Assembly: GCA_035079385.1 (NCBI GenBank)
Contig: JAVHKY010000025.1
Location: 20,000,501-20,064,500, forward strand
DNA from: Aspidiotus rigidus
Lineage: Eukaryota; Arthropoda; Insecta; Hemiptera; Diaspididae
Direction: 5' to 3'
Length of the DNA: 64,000 nucleotides
Position 1 is the stretch's first letter, and each line of letters opens with the position of its first letter. The notes below the pieces were generated by a model that was given only the letters and a program-made list of their open reading frames with translations, made no database searches and was not told where the DNA came from. Both the position numbers and the translations under genes were made by a program. Below, piece by piece: positions 9,613 through 20,640 of the stretch.

Positions 9613-11349
9613 TCAGCATGTTCAGTACACGTAATAAATTACTACAAATTGCAAAAATTCGAACGCGAAGCTCCTCTTTTTCTAGATGGAAAAAATGTAG
9701 CAAAAATTCTTATTTTAAAGTCGAAGAAGAGAAGAATGTTGAAAACAAAAAAGAAACCGAAAACTTCACAACTTTTATACGAACAGTTACAGTTTCGAAC
9801 TTTTCGTCTCCTCTTTCTTTCTCACAAGGAATAATAAACCACCGCCCACGTCTACAGATGCTTCGATATTTAAGTGATTTTCAGGGGGCGTTTCTTCTAT
9901 ATAGTACGAAGACAAAAAGAAAGACTAATGGATAATTTTTTTCTCATTTCAATATTGCCGAAAAGAAATTTTGACAAAAATTTATGTTCGGCCTTCCTGT
10001 TCAGATAAATTCTTATACATTTCACACAATAAGGAATGATCATCCTATTTTCTGTGTCTTGTATCTTGTTGATGGCCAAAATGGTCGCGAAAATTGACTG
10101 CGAACAAATATTAACGACAGATGAGAACTTGTGATTTGCCTACGAGTGCGAATAAGAATACCAGCTAGACAACTCGTTCGTGTACAAGGGGCCTATTATT
10201 TCACGCGAGTGAGAAAATTTTAAGCCTCCTAAATAATAAAGGATGACCTCTTATAACGTTATCATCATTTATTCAAAATCATAGGCCTTAATTTCACGCA
10301 GCTATAATGTCATCCTATTGAGCTTCGTTAAATTGTTTTCTTTTCATAACATGCAAAAAATTGATGCTAGATAATTTTCGAAAATGTATCCGAGCCATCG
10401 AACTATCAGCGGAAATTATTGTTTTCAGCGTACGACAATGACATTAAATTGGTTATCTTAGATCAATGACATAAACTGTAAACACTTACGCGCAAATCGT
10501 TTTTAATTTCTGGTTGTATAATGTGGGAACTTAATTGTTTTTACGTCCAGTCAAAGCGACTACTCTAATCAGCCTACACTGAAATTTTCGAAAATCTTAA
10601 TTAGTCACTTTCCTTATCGTGCTATAAACTGAAATACCCTAGCTACGCACTTATTATTGCGTACACGAGCACTTTAGATAATCCAGCTTTATTAGGAGCA
10701 ACTACAACCTATATTAGATCATGTATATAAGCGTACAATCTTTATATTATACCACGGCTTTAAACGATCTTGAAAAGCAATTTTTTCCTTCCAACTTTGG
10801 GGTTGTATAAGAGGAGCGCTTAGCACGAGTATATACTTTTTTTTATACCATCCGAATTCCATTATTCCAATAATGCGGGTCATAAAGGAAGACTGCGATC
10901 GCGATTTTCCATCAATATAAATGAACGTATCTTAATTACGCAATCGAATTTTATGTCGTTCAATGAGGGCATAGGAATGGGTTTATTGTCTAGGCCGACG
11001 ACAGTTTTGCGTAGTCTATATTCAAATCATGATACCCTCGATATCGCGATAATGATGCGGACATAAACGGTGAAGTTAGAGCTTCTGGTTTGATGTTAAG
11101 AAATTAGGTCGATGAAGCGTGTTCATCGCATAACTTAGGATGCCGATTGCATAAAAAAGTGCAAAAACAAAATCGAAGGTATAGGAAATTTGAGAATGAC
11201 GGTATCTTACAGGAAGTAGACTTCTAATGGTTTGGACATTCAGTGTGGTTCAGTATGAGTCATCGTTATATTTTCGGTTAAATATAGCTAGAATATTCAT
11301 CCTAGATCATTACTGAAAATAGCCATTAAAAAAAAAAATGTAAGACTCG
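9613..11349. other. unassigned AT-rich sequence
   Basis: No gene, terminal repeat or element protein is recognised. Short frames (for example 9618-9935) are lysine- and serine-rich and show no domain. This could be intergenic or intronic sequence. Confidence 0.4.
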
Positions 11350-12900
11350 AGGGTGAGAGTATAAAAGAAAAACAGATACGATATCAGCCACGATTATGAC
11401 CACATAGAAAACATCAAAGTGATAACTTGACTGTTGACGACGTCTCGAAGTGTGTCAAACCCACCTTCATAACATTTCAATTTCTTCCCGGAAGAGCAAA
11501 GTGAAAGACTGTAGTCGTCTGCGAAAAGTCTTTGTGGTATTGGAAACTTGGCATTTAGAGGAAGACCGTTAATGGCAACCGAAAAGAGGAGAATGTTGAG
11601 TCTTTCTCCTTGAGGAACACCATTTTCGACTGTGCTTATTTTGTAATCTAACAGAGATGGATCTATTTTGTGGGAAACTTTGAAGGATTTCAGGAAGGTT
11701 GCCTCGAAGACTAAGGGAGTAAGGTTTTTTGCATATATAATAATGTCTCCAGACTCGCGGATGTGCTTCTTGGAGATCGAAGAATATGGTATAAAGGGGG
11801 AGGGGGGAGTTCGGATGAAAGGCTCGTTCAATTTGGTTTTGGAGGTCAGCAAGAGCTTCGATAGAGTTTCGTCTTTTTCTGAAGCCATATTGTATGGGAG
11901 ATAATATGTTTTTTGTTTTTATTTATTATTTTTTGAAATAGTTTGCCCAATTCACTGGTGAGAGCGATGAGCCGATAGGAAGAGGGTAAAGTAGGACTTT
12001 TTCCGGGTTTTAGAATGGGGAGGTTGTACGCTAATTTCCAAGGGGGGGGGGAGATAAATACCTATATTGATGGAATTGAATTGAAAAGAGAAAGAAGATA
12101 TTTGAGTGCGTCAGGATGTAGATTTTCGAGCATAGTGGCATGTATGAGGTTTTTGTGTAGAGTTATGGTGAGTTAGGTTAGTGTTGTTGGTCGATTGTAT
12201 GGGTACGTGTTGTCGGAGGTATTAAAATTAATCGGGACGAATTCTGCTTCGAGTTTTTTTGTGAGAAATGATGAAGAATAATTCAAGTTTGATGAGACGG
12301 AAGGAAAGTAGGAGGCTAGTATTTCTGATATATTTTCGGTGTCCGTAAAGATTAAATGATTTATTTCTATGTGATTTATTTGGTGGAAAGTGGACCTCCC
12401 TGATGATTTCTTAATGTCCCTCCACATAGAGGTATCAGAAACAGGTTTATTGATGTTTTCGACAAAAGATCTCCAGGATTCCTTCTTTGCAGAACGGATC
12501 AAGAGTTTTGCTTTCGCTCTGAGTTTTTTCGTGGTTTATGAAGTCGGGTTGAGAGAGCGAGAGGCTCTAAGTTCGGTAGGCTTTACGTCTGTTTTTAATA
12601 GCAGCGTTGATTTCATTTGACCACCATGAGACTTTTCTCGGTATTTTTGCACTCCTGAAGTGAGGGGAATTGATGCTTCTCCAGCTTCATTATAAAGTTT
12701 GAAACTTGAGAATTTGCTGTTTGATAATTTGAGGGATCGTAACGTAGGTTAGATCGCGAAATTTGGACCAATTAGCCTCTTGAATTTTCCAACGGGGCAG
12801 AAATCTGTCGTTAAGAGAATAGGGAAACGGTTACTGTTGCATGAGTCTGGGAGAGTGAACCAATTTAATTTAGTAGTTAAGGAACTTGAACAGAGAGTTG
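11350..12900 (-). pseudogene. I/Nimb-like LINE fragment (endonuclease end, linker, RT)
   Basis: Read on the minus strand from 12900 downwards. First comes the end of an APE-type endonuclease and linker: RWKIQEANWSKFRDL, then KVSWWSNEINAAIKNRRKAYR near 12600. Next is AKKESWRSFVENIN (12490-12450), a conserved linker motif. After a gap, the RT region gives FFDLQEA, ...RVWR, RGNLPEILQSF, VENGVPQGE and FADDYSLSL (about 11530, the catalytic FADD). The same order occurs in the plus-strand copy at 53450-57410, so they are one family. Frames are broken several times, parts are missing (for example at 12150-11890), and the 3' end is truncated near 11350. The copy is inactive. Confidence 0.82.
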
Positions 12901-12965
12901 AATCAATAACAGTTAGCGATACGAGGAAATCGTTTCAAGAAATTAATAAATAATATTCAAAAGTG

Positions 12966-13111
12966 GGAATCGAATCTCCGTGGCCAAACCTTTCTTTTGT
13001 TATTCATAAACAAACGTAGGATTTAGGTGGTATGCACTCCTGGCAAGCTAATTCCTGTTTGTCTAAGGACAACGCAGTTGGTTATCAACGAGGTCACGGA
13101 GAATCGATTCC
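12966..13111. mobile_element. 146-bp element with 20-bp terminal inverted repeats
   Basis: The arms at 12966-12985 and 13092-13111 (GGAATCGAATCTCCGTGGCC against the complement of GGTCACGGAGAATCGATTCC) pair over 20 bp with two mismatches. The interior has no coding signal. It sits between two I-like LINE fragments. It could be a very small MITE or a hairpin remnant. No target-site duplication was identified. Confidence 0.55.
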
Positions 13112-13296
13112 TGAAGGCTAGATGAAATATGCGAGGTATTTATAGATTATGATACCAAATTTATCTGCGAGTTTTTCACGGTCTTCTATTGGAGCATGCT
13201 TTCTTCTATTTTTTTCTTGTTACGAACTTCCTAACAACGTAGATTATTAGCATGATATAATTAGTTGGAATTTACATTCTGAACGTAATATTTCTA

Positions 13297-13560
13297 TCAT
13301 CTTGAGAGTAATGTAAGACTGTATGGGAATTGGATGAAAGAGTTGGAGATTACAAGTGAGGGCTCGGAGAGGTATTGTGTGGCTATTGAGAAAAAGAAGC
13401 TATTAAATACTTCTCCCCGAAGGACGACGTTTTCGAGGAAGAGAGATGTAGTATTTTGAATTCGAACTTTTCGGGACCTGTTATCACGAAAGCTTGAGAA
13501 AAAGAGGGAGGTTTCCTCTTGGGCCAAGTTCGTTAGGTTTTTGGACAATAAGGTGCGTCC
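13297..13560 (-). pseudogene. small I-like LINE reverse transcriptase fragment
   Basis: The minus-strand frame contains SRKVRIQNTTSLFLENVVLRGE and FSIAT. This corresponds to the segment VRIQN...VENGVPQG...FS-A-I in the better copies (11350-12900 and 53450-57410), with the GVPQG motif altered to VVLRG. It belongs to a different copy from the neighbouring fragment, because the RT piece here lies upstream of an endonuclease piece on the same strand. Dead remnant. Confidence 0.6.
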
Positions 13561-13949
13561 AGACTGTGGGTAATATGGATTTTGAGTGCGAGACTCAATT
13601 TATTTTGGTTTGAAGATCAAGTAGAGTTGGGAAGTGTTGCGGTCTCACCTAAAGCTGTATTGAAATTGTGAGAGGCGCCTAGTTTGAAAGTGAGAAGAAT
13701 AATTAATGATTAAGAAAAATAACGTTGCTCAACCACAGAACAAAATGCTTTCCGCTACAGAGGTCGTCATCACAGCATACCGAAAACAGAACTGATAGGA
13801 GAACGTACATAATAAACTAAGATTAAGGAACGGAACTGCGACAGGAGAAAATAGGGCAGTTGAGTCACCAGGCTCATATCAATCTACGCTCTCCAACCAC
13901 TCTATATCTTCTTCGAGAAAGGAAACCGTCATCTCATCTTGGCGGTTAT

Positions 13950-14640
13950 TGTCGGAGGGGGGGGGGCTTCCAAGAGAATAGCTTCTTCCTTCTTTCCAAG
14001 TTCTAGCGTTGTCCAGCCCGAAATACCGAGGTATAAGTCCGTGCTCAGGCGACACTCTGTTAAGAACCGAATTGCCGAACTCTACGAGATACTGGCAGAT
14101 TTCAAAATCCTCAAAAGCTTACCTCCGGAGGAAGCAATTCTCAAGTCTGAGCCATTGACACTTAAGAGGATCGAATGGATGCCTCGCCTCGATCAGGTGT
14201 TTCGCAAGGGCGACTTCCTTCTTTCAAGCTTGGAGGTGAAAGGACTCCCTCCCAGTCTCCCCATATAACGTGCCGGACAATCAGGAGACAAAAGTTTATA
14301 AACTCCACACTTCCCCGATAGTGAAGTGGGATCTTTGGTAGAGGCCAACTGGGTTCCCAAAGTTTATAGTAACTTGCCCTAAATTTATAAGCCTTGAGAA
14401 CCTTAGCCAATTCATATGTGAATTTCCCCAGATACGGGATGCGGATCCATTTTGTCCACGCCGATGAGGGCAAGGAGGAAGTCTGCCGTCTACGGTTAAT
14501 GGGCACGAATTTCTTCTGGACCAAACGATCAATATTTAGGAGAATGTCAATTCGGGTGGCGAGGACTCGAGGCCTTTTAACAGGGAACCTGTTGTACGAG
14601 GGGTTAAGTTTGTCGTGCGCCGTATGATGCCCGACAAAAA
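13950..14640 (-). pseudogene. Penelope-like element 3' fragment (linker plus GIY-YIG)
   Basis: On the minus strand, 14460-14330 reads WIRIPYLGKFTYELAKVLK and KFRASYY, the counterpart of WISLPFLGNFSQQLGRALRPFGFRPAFY in the intact element. Below it, in shifted frames, are RYMG (the YIG position), KHLIEARHPF (normally ADHLI-S-G-H-x-F) and VLNRVSP-HGLI, the conserved C-terminal end. Multiple frameshifts are present. The element is old and 5' truncated. A poly-G run at about 13963-13970 lies just beyond its 3' side. Confidence 0.7.
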
Positions 14641-15370
14641 TGTTCCAAGTCCAACATCATTTGCAAAAATGGTCAAAGTCATAATATATAGGCCAGACTT
14701 AGATAAATTTCAACTCTTAAGCCATAATGTATTATCACAGGGGAACGTGGAAAGATTTTGACCTCTAAGCTATGTATGATGGGAGAGGTACTCGGGAAAA
14801 TTTCAATCTCTGAACCATTATTATGATGAAAGGAGGACTCTTGAAAATTTGCCGTGCACCGTCCGGCCAAAAACTTGGAAAAATTTAGACTCTCGAGCTA
14901 CGTATGATAGAAGAGGGACTTAGAAATAACGAAGTTAAACGAGGAACGCAGGGAACCAGTTCCGTGGGTTGAATTGGTTTTGGTATTGAGAATTTAAAAT
15001 GAAATTTTGAAGATTCTTAAGTTCTCCTGAGTACCTTGTATCATGGTGTATGTAGCCTGAAAGTAAGAACTTTTCGAAGTCCGTTTCCTTCCTATGGTAC
15101 ATTATGGCTTGAAAGTCAAAATTTACTTCCAAGTCCCCCTCCTATCATGTAATATAGCTCGAGAGTCAAAATCTTTCCAAGTTTTTTGTTCTACGGCAAA
15201 TTTTTTGAAACCATCCCCCCCCCCCTCTCCCCCATACAAAAGGTTCCTTGCGACTTTCGAGCTATATATGGTAGGAGGGGGACTTATGGTGTTTGAAGCA
15301 TTGGTTTATTGAAGGAGCTCTCCTAATACGGGTCATGTATTACTTTTCAACCCATAGAACAGGTTCCCTG
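14640..15370. repeat. repeat B cluster (46-bp-unit family), both orientations
   Basis: Repeated units of the type CTTGGAAAAATTT, then GACTCTCGAGCTA, then TATGATAGGAGGGG occur here in both directions, together with a companion block AACGAGGAACGCAGGGAACC (14938). The same blocks recur near 32280-32560, 50500-51450 and 59370-59740, where the 46-bp period is clearest. Non-coding. Confidence 0.6.
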
Positions 15371-15479
15371 CGACCCTCGTGTAACATCATTAAAGATGAA
15401 TTCAACATTGACGGATACTGACGAGAGTGAAAGAGAAAAGAAAATTACTCACGAGAGTAAAGGGAGTTGCAAAAACCGT

Positions 15480-16047
15480 AGAAATTGGCCTGGTTCATAG
15501 GAGGGTTGTTGGGAAGCACCTCGACTCCACTACCTCCTTCCCCCGCTCCATCAGCCGGGAGAAATTTCGGTGGATTAGGCTCCCTTTCTTGGTAAAGTTC
15601 TCCCTCCACTTAGGACTGGCCCTTCGGCTTTTGGCCTGCGTTCTACAATCCCGTTACAGTCAAAAGGTTGTTTGTTAAGCTGAAAGACCGAGTTCCTGAG
15701 AAAGAGAAGAGTGGGGTGTATAGGTGGCAGTGTAAGAATTGTAGGGGTGTTTATATCGGTGAGACTGGTCGGCAGTTGAAGATCAGGGTGGCTGAACATA
15801 AGAAAGCCTAGGAGCAGGGCAACGAGGGAGATTCGGTATTCGCTGACCACTTAATCACCAGTGGGCATACCTTCCGGGAGGGTTCTCAGGTGCTTCTCTA
15901 CAAGGAGGATTCGTACTTTAAACGTATGGCCCTGGAACACATAGATATCATTCGTCGTAAGAATACTAGTGGTATAATCGTGCTGAACAGGCATATACCG
16001 GACGAAGGTTTGATCGAGCTCGTCTATGAGCCACAACTCGATGATTA
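15480..16047 (+). pseudogene. Penelope-like linker and GIY-YIG endonuclease, with frameshift and amber codon
   Basis: The first frame carries LDSTTSFPRSISREKFRWIRLPFL (15520-15600). After a frameshift near 15660 the second frame gives SGVYRWQCKNCRGVYIGETGR, then IRVAEHKKA, an in-frame TAG at 15809-15811, and SVFADHLITSGHTF to the C-terminal IPDEGLIELVYE. GVY...YIG, the CxxC and the catalytic-type Arg are all kept. The TAG replaces the Trp codon found in the intact element and falls at the same place as a TAG at 20181. The RT domain is absent. Confidence 0.85.
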
Positions 16048-16119
16048 GTCCTTCCTTGTTGTCTCGAGTTAGTGTTGTTCAATCGTTTCATCGTTTGGTC
16101 AGTTGCTTTCTTGTTGTCG

Positions 16120-16148
16120 CTGAGGATGGTTTTTTAACTGAAAGCGCT
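16120..16148 (+). ncRNA. hammerhead-like 3' motif of the PLE, copy 2
   Basis: CTGAGGA, T, stem GGTT, loop TTTT, stem AACT, GAAA, GCGCT. It keeps the CUGANGA and GAAA strands of copy 1. One G-C pair of the stem becomes G-U. It is followed by a TACTCTCGAGAGTA hairpin at 16180-16193. Confidence 0.5.
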
Positions 16149-16289
16149 TCGAGCTATTTCTGCGGTTTGCAACTACCTTTACTCTCGAGAGTAATTTTCT
16201 TTCCTCTTTCACTCGCGTGAGTATCCGTCAATATGAATAGCCGTAATTTGGAGGATCGGATTAATTCTATGAATTCAACACTCGGGAAG

Positions 16290-16560
16290 CGGGCACAGAG
16301 AAAGGATAAAAACTCATGAATTGCGGTCTCCGGACCGTCCCAGAGTCTGAGTACATCATCGACATAACGGTGCTAGTAAAATACGTGCCTCACGAGAGTG
16401 TACCCTGCATCAAAGATCTCAGCCTTCAAGAGGTCCATGTATAAGTCCCTGGAGAGAACTTAAAAGCGACCCGATAGGGACCCCCATCTCCTCTGGGAAC
16501 TTGAAAAGCTCGCTCCCGATGGAGCGAACCGGAGGTAGATTCTAAAGAGGGCCTCAAATT
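16290..16560 (-). pseudogene. Penelope-like reverse transcriptase fragment (YVDD region)
   Basis: On the minus strand near 16370-16300: HRYVDDVLRLWDGPE, the catalytic motif. Just upstream (about 16500-16380) is EEMGVPIGS, corresponding to EEVGIPIGSPLG in the intact element. The frames between are broken. It lies immediately beyond the duplication at 16279 in the opposite orientation to that insertion, so it is an older, separate copy. Confidence 0.7.
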
Positions 16561-18690
16561 ACTTTATAAGACCAAGGTGAACATTAACCTCATCGATCTT
16601 ACGCCCACCATACTGTATGGGTGGTTCGAGGTTTTTCTTAATTATACAATTTGCCATAGCTTGGAAGATCAAATTTCTGTTAGTGAGAAGAATGATAAAA
16701 GTTTTCCAGAGGTGCAGGTCGATGCCTTGTGAGAAGGTTGTGTCACGTAAACATAGCAGCTAGGTAGAAGGAGGGATTTGAATGTAGATTTTGAAGCATC
16801 TGAGCCCGTAGAAGTATTTTTAGAATTTCATCTTCCCTAACAAAAAGATTGTAGGAAAGTTGACTCCCAGGGTGAATGAAAAGATTGAATTTTGTGGGAA
16901 AGGAAGGTGGAGTGCTAGTTGGAGTTGGAGGAGACAGTAAAGTTTAGATCTATTTGATTCTCATATATGTTTTTTTAAGAGGACTTCCCGACTCCATTTT
17001 TCACTGTGCAACACCTTTCCTCTAGAATTTTCAGCGTCCGAAAGAATGTACATCTTTCATATCGAGCTATTTCGGAAAGTTATTTTGAACATTTAACTCG
17101 CGACCTTCATCTTTGAAATTTTGTCGATGGGAGCTGAAAACGTGTAAAGATCCTACCGTAATCTGGTCAATTTTTTTTTCGTTCTTCCCTTCAGTTATCC
17201 GGTACGAGTCGATTTTGTTATGGAGCAGAGGTTTTAAAAACAAAAAAATGAACGAATTTTCGATTTGCTATTCGAATCGGGTGGCGTATTTTCAATTTAC
17301 CAACGTCTCACGCGAAATATGTTGGAGAAAAATCTTCATTCATAACTTCGTCACGTATTTTAGTGTGCTGTCATCCGCACACATTCAATCCCTAAGAAAT
17401 TCTGACAAAATTTCTCTTCCATCCGATAGTAAAAAAAAAAAAAAAACAACAATAGTATTCCGCGTTTTTAAAAATATGATGGGAATGGGACAGGAAAGAA
17501 AATTCTTAAAGTTCACGTCAACTACACAAGAATTACAAATACTTATTGTGTAGGTCGGATGAAACTTTGGCGACATAGGCAAGAAAAATTTAAATCGTGT
17601 AAGTCATAATTTCCATCATTACCGTAATTTAAGTTTTCTTTCTTTTCCTTTTCTTCGTACGTTTCTTTCACTCATCTGTTTCGAAGAGAGAAAACTATAG
17701 TATTAAATTCGTCTCACCGAAAATGCATTTCTTAATTCTTCAAGGTTATGCTAAACCGAGACCACAATCTGTCGACAAGTTGTCCTCTACTTTCCGCTTC
17801 GCGCATCGTTACAAAGTGTTCACAGTGTTGTTCTCGTCTTTTTTTTCTCTCTCTCTTTCAATTACTATAGTTACTGATACTAGTTTACTTTGATGAGATG
17901 CAATTCAGTATGTATGTGTGCAAACTCGATTTTGCGGCTCGTTTCTGCTGTACTTGTTTCGCGAGTGCGAATTTCGTCGACAAGTCGACGAAAGAAGCGA
18001 AATGTGTAATACGAGGACGATATATGGCCGATACTGCGTATATCGAATAATGACTACGTATGTATTACGCAGTGAGTCGATGGTCAGGGTCATTACTCTT
18101 CTTTACGGTCGCTGGATCGATGATGTAATCTAGTATATTAACTATGTTATTGTATCGGGAAGCAAAAAATTTCGGCGAACTTTCTAAGGAATAAAAATAT
18201 GCCTCAATTGAAATATTTATTAGAACTTTTTATTCATTTTCAATGATCCGTACGTGTGGCCTAGATTATTCCACGTGCCTTTAGGAGGCAAAATAGGATC
18301 ATAAATTGGCCCATTAATTCGATTTATTGACCTGTATGAATGCTTAAGGTGTCACCCATATGCATTTGGGATACCTGCGCGAAATCCTCGAGGGTCGTAT
18401 GGTATACTGTAGGACAAAATTCCTTCAGTAGTCCTGTCTCTTGATGTTGTGAATTTGTTTCGAGCGTATTGATTACCAAAAAGAATCACGAATCGCCTTG
18501 TAAGAACACTCAAAATTATGGGTCTTGAGAATCTTCGTGATTGTTTGCTTTTTGCCGGGGCCTGGAGAACTTCAAACTTCCAAAATTATGACTCTTTGAT
18601 CCCGACCTGCATAATTTTTCTGGTAATTTAAGAATTGATCGTTGCTTTTGGCATATTGCATGAGTTAGAGGACCTGAAGCACTTTGAATG
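16561..18690. other. unassigned sequence
   Basis: A poorly matching PLE-like stretch may continue to about 16720. Beyond it I see no recognisable gene. The 146-codon frame at 17113-17553 crosses an A-rich run (17431-17446) and shows no domain. TA-rich and CpG-containing sequence follows up to 18160. Confidence 0.4.
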
Positions 18691-18699
18691 CTTTCTTAG

Positions 18700-20640
18700 A
18701 AAAAGCATTCTGGAGAACAACATGTGAGGAGGAAGATTAGGAAGGCTGGGTTCATTGTCACGAAAACTGACGAAGGGAATGCCATGGTGGTCATGGAGAA
18801 GTCCTCGTGCACTTACAAGGTCCACTATGTGCTCAACCAATGCGGAGGGAGAATGCCCAGTTCAACTTTCCTAATTTTGTAAAAGAGGTTAGGTTTCTCG
18901 TTAACAATAGTAAATTCATCATTAAGAAACCTCTAACCAAAAAAAACATCTTGGAACCTAACCCTGTTCCTCTCCTCCTTTACGGGCTACCTAAAATTCA
19001 TAAGAAAAGAGTAACTGTGCGACCCTTGGTCTCATTTGTCGCCTCCCTGACCTACTCCCTTGCAAAATTTCTCGATCGCTGGTTTAAATCTAGAGTGGAG
19101 TTCGAGTCTCCCCATTCTGTATTGAATTCGTGTACCCTGGCCAACAATCTGAAGGATGTTTCCCTCCCTCTGGGTTCAATTTATGTTCCTTCGATGTGGT
19201 GGGGCTATTTCCCAACATCCCAAAGGCTGTTACTATGCAGCGGATGGGTGAGTTATTTGTAAAATCTGGTGTCTCTCATGAGGAAATGGGCGAATTCTTT
19301 GACCTATTGAGAGTTTGTCGGTTCCCGAACTTTTGTAAATTCAATGGTAAGTTCTATGAGTTCCCTGAAGAGGTGGGGTTCTCTATTGGATCTCCTCTGG
19401 GTTATCTTATTTCAGAAGTATTTATGTCTAAATTTGAGGGCGATCTGTTCTATTCTGGCCGGGTGTTTGTGAGTCATATACACTATTGGCACAGGTACGT
19501 TGACGACGTTTCGCGTGCGTGGACTGGTCCAACAGAACTCCTTGGCGAGTTTCTTGATTGTTTAAACAGCCTTTACCCTTCCATAGAATTTACACCGGAA
19601 GTTGGTGGCTCCGTTATAAACTTTGTCTATTTCCGTCACTGACGGCGTCCATCAATTTGGTATTTATAGAAAAATACTTCGACCGATATTACGGCACCCA
19701 CAGGTCATCATTCGTACCCGTTGCCTACAAAGTTGCTACTTTCAATAGCCTGATACATCGCTTGATTCATATTCCCTCGAGTCAAGCCGCTTTCCCGAAA
19801 GAATTAATGACTATAAAGCACCTGGCAGGTCAGGGTCGATCTTGACCTCATGGTTCGTAGGAGGCTCACCAAGAAATGCCTTGACTCTACGACCTCCCTC
19901 CTCGGGATTTACACCAAAATGGTAGGAAACTGTGGATTAAGCTCCCGTTTCTGGGCAAGTTTTCATCACAGTTAAGCCGTATTCTCCGCCGCTGATCGGT
20001 TTTCGGCTGGCCTTCTGTAATGTCGACACTGTTGAGAGCCTTCTCGTCAAATTAAAGGACCCTATTCCAGTGACCGAGAGGGGAAAGGTTTATAGGGTGG
20101 CTTGTGGAGATTGTACTAGCGCCTATATAGGGATGACCAGCCGTCAACTCCAAATTAGAGTTGACGAACACAAAAAAGCTTAGGGGGAAAAGAAAGTAAA
20201 GGAGTCAGCCTCTGCTGATCATTTGATCGAAAGTGGTCACAATTTTAAAGAGGGGTCCGAAGTCCTCCTTCACAGCGAAAACTCATACTTCGAACGTCTG
20301 GTCCATGAGGAAATAGAAATCTTCCGACACCGAAATGATAGTAGCGTTACCGTTTTGAACAGGTACATTCCTGAAGAAGGATTGATCGAATTAGTCTACG
20401 GGAATGATTCACATTTCGATGACTCGTAGCTTTGGTCATGATTTCGTTTGATGTCGCTTGTTCTTGTTGGTGTTGGGTTCAGTCGCTTTCCACACTTTGA
20501 GAATGGCTGATTAGTCGAAAGCGCTCGTGTTTTCAATTTTCGTGCGGTCCTTTGCATCTTTCTCTCGTGTTACTCCTTTGAGTATTCTCGTCATGTGGCC
20601 AATAAGCTAGCTAGTCGGTTTGATACAAATTCCTGTCATT
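18700..20640 (+). pseudogene. 5'-truncated, frameshifted Penelope-like element
   Basis: Colinear with the intact element from about residue 130 onward. FIVTKTDEGNAMVVMEK (18750-18800) is followed by LLLYGLPKIHKK (about 18980). A frameshift near 19180 moves to the frame with SFDVVGLFPNIPKAVT (motif A) and HYWHRYVDDVSRAW (19480-19520). Another shift near 19630 leads to YKVATFNSLIHRLIHIP. GIY-YIG follows with KVYRVACGDC, AYIGMTSRQLQIRVDEHKKA, a TAG at 20181-20183, ADHLIESGHNF and IPEEGLIELVYG (ending 20429). The 3' UTR has the hammerhead-like motif and hairpin, then a short match to the ORF start (about 20600-20630). No duplication was found. At least three frameshifts plus the TAG. Confidence 0.88.
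20497..20525 (+). ncRNA. hammerhead-like 3' motif of the PLE, copy 3
   Basis: TTGAGAA, T, stem GGCT, loop GATT, stem AGTC, GAAA, GCGCT. Relative to copy 1 one stem pair changes from U-A to C-G on both strands, so pairing is kept. The CUGANGA strand is degraded (C to T, and the GA exchanged). A TACTC/GAGTA hairpin follows at 20571-20584. Confidence 0.45.

Larger units (their letters stand above)
15396..16279 (+). mobile_element. short Penelope-like insertion with 11-bp duplication and inverted terminal copy
   Basis: ATGAATTCAAC is repeated exactly at 15396-15406 and 16269-16279, bounding an 862-bp insertion (15407-16268). Its first ~79 bp (15407-15485) are an inverted copy of its own 3' region (16156-16232). 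Both contain, in opposite orientation, the blocks ATTGACGGATACT, GAGTGAAAGAG and AGAAAATTACTC. Between them lies the PLE linker and GIY-YIG region. The 3' end runs past the hammerhead-like motif and hairpin into the first ~12 codons of the PLE ORF (M-N-S-R-N-L...), the layout expected of a permuted LTR. Confidence 0.85.

Noticed and set aside
12966..13111. tRNA or tRNA-derived SINE
   Set aside because: The GGAATCGAATCTCC word resembles a T-arm, but no A box, acceptor pairing or CCA-end context fits. The inverted repeat explains it better.
17113..17553. 146-codon frame
   Set aside because: It runs through an A16 tract (poly-Lys). No recognisable domain.
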